Shown piece by piece: positions 6,665 to 7,047 of a stretch of 7,047 nucleotides of DNA. Origin of the DNA: JBCDHN01 sp964351855 (GTDB taxonomy: Bacteria > Verrucomicrobiota > Verrucomicrobiia > Verrucomicrobiales > DEV007). Made by a program: the position numbers and the translations under genes. Below the pieces are notes generated by a model. That model was given only the letters and a program-made list of their open reading frames with translations. It was not told where the DNA came from and did no database searches. Location: NCBI GenBank assembly GCA_964351855.1, contig CAYGQD010000301.1, forward strand, positions 1-7,047, given 5' to 3'. Within the stretch, counting starts at the first letter, position 1; each line of letters opens with the position of its first letter.

Positions 6665-7047
6665 TTAGAGATCGAAATTCAGGTAGATTTGGTAGGTCTC
6701 CCCGGCCAGGAAGTCGGGGAGGGGAGGAACGCTTTTGACCTTGGCCAGGGCATCGAAGACGGTCTGGTTCATGAGGGGATGCTCGGCGGGGTTGACGATT
6801 TTCGCGCTGAGGATGCGACCATCGCGACCAATGACGATTTCCGTCCGGACGCGATAAGTCTGGCCGTCGTTCATGATCGAGTGGGGCTGAGCCCAGCTGC
6901 GGCTAAAGGCTTGATGAACTTGACTGTGGTATTCGCCCAAGGTTCCGGCTGAGGTGCTGGCGGCGCCGGGGGTGGTGGTCGATGATGGTGCGCCGGTTCC
7001 AGTTCCAGTTCCGGTTCCATTGGTGGGGGCTCGATCCGGTTGCGGAG
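6665..7047 (-). CDS. TonB/TolA-like C-terminal domain protein, N-terminus beyond right edge
   Basis: The reverse strand is open from the right edge to a TAA at 6667-6665, giving 126 residues. A TTG at 6940 is the first possible start inside, but the frame continues upstream through a low-complexity linker, so the gene is partial and not a 91-residue protein. Residues 1-35 are rich in Gly, Thr, Ser, Pro and Ala, with a (GT)4 run at about 10-17. Residues about 38-126 form a TonB-C type domain: YHSQVHQAFSRSW, then YRVRTEIVIGRDGRILSAKI, then VFDALAKVKSVPPLPDFL. These domains contact outer-membrane receptors or peptidoglycan-side partners and pass on energy from ExbB/ExbD or TolQ/TolR. The expected N-terminal membrane helix would lie beyond the edge. 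I cannot say from this fragment whether it belongs to a TonB uptake or a Tol envelope system. The DUF1080 gene follows after 46 nt, possibly co-transcribed. Confidence 0.85.
   Translation of the reverse strand, partial: PQPDRAPTNGTGTGTGTGAPSSTTTPGAASTSAGTLGEYHSQVHQAFSRSWAQPHSIMNDGQTYRVRTEIVIGRDGRILSAKIVNPAEHPLMNQTVFDALAKVKSVPPLPDFLAGETYQIYLNFDL
6995..7018 (-). repeat. Four tandem hexamers encoding Gly-Thr in the TonB-C linker
   Basis: Read on the minus strand, the units are GGAACC, GGAACT, GGAACT, GGAACC. They encode four Gly-Thr pairs in the linker of the TonB-C protein. Because each unit is 6 nt, gain or loss of a unit keeps the frame and only changes linker length. Confidence 0.8.

Noticed and set aside
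6665..6940. A stand-alone 91-residue TonB-C protein starting at TTG 6940
   Set aside because: The frame is open to the window edge and upstream codons encode a low-complexity linker typical of such transducers, so the gene is better read as partial.

Overview
The window looks like chromosomal DNA of a Verrucomicrobiota or related Planctomycetota-type bacterium (PVC group). The evidence is family content: a Tat-exported DUF1552 protein with its HxxSHH signature, a heme-c DUF1587/DUF1595/DUF1592 protein, a secreted DUF1080 (3-keto-glycoside hydrolase type) protein, and a TonB-C protein with a Gly/Thr-rich linker. Base composition is GC-rich and even along the window. I see no phage, IS element, CRISPR array, tRNA or rRNA.

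Layout. Positions 1-2976 (minus strand) hold a two-gene unit. The DUF1552 gene comes first, and the DUF1592-type cytochrome gene follows after 5 nt and runs off the left edge. Positions 2977-3264 are a divergent intergenic region with three CACGAAT heptamers at exact 19-nt spacing and no convincing promoter. Positions 3265-5511 (plus strand) hold a complete RNase R gene (rnr) with all expected domains and active-site aspartates. Positions 5512-5670 separate convergent genes and hold a 72-nt imperfect palindrome with a cUUCGg tip. Positions 5671-6618 (minus strand) encode a DUF1080 protein with a lipoprotein-like signal. Positions 6665-7047 (minus strand) encode the C-terminal part of a TonB/TolA-like energy transducer that runs off the right edge.

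How the genes relate. The DUF1552/DUF1592 pair is predicted to act outside the cytoplasmic membrane, one protein exported by Tat and the other by Sec with a covalent c-type heme. Their shared reaction is not established. DUF1080 and TonB-C point to envelope and glycan-uptake functions, but their adjacency (46-nt gap) is only suggestive of co-transcription. RNase R is a cytoplasmic housekeeping exoribonuclease and probably independent of the rest.

The two edge-crossing genes were translated by hand from the reverse complement. Both frames are open to the window edge. The least explained pieces are the intergenic palindrome, the 19-nt-spaced heptamers, and the unassigned middle of the cytochrome protein. 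I do not see a clear new multi-gene system in these 7 kb.
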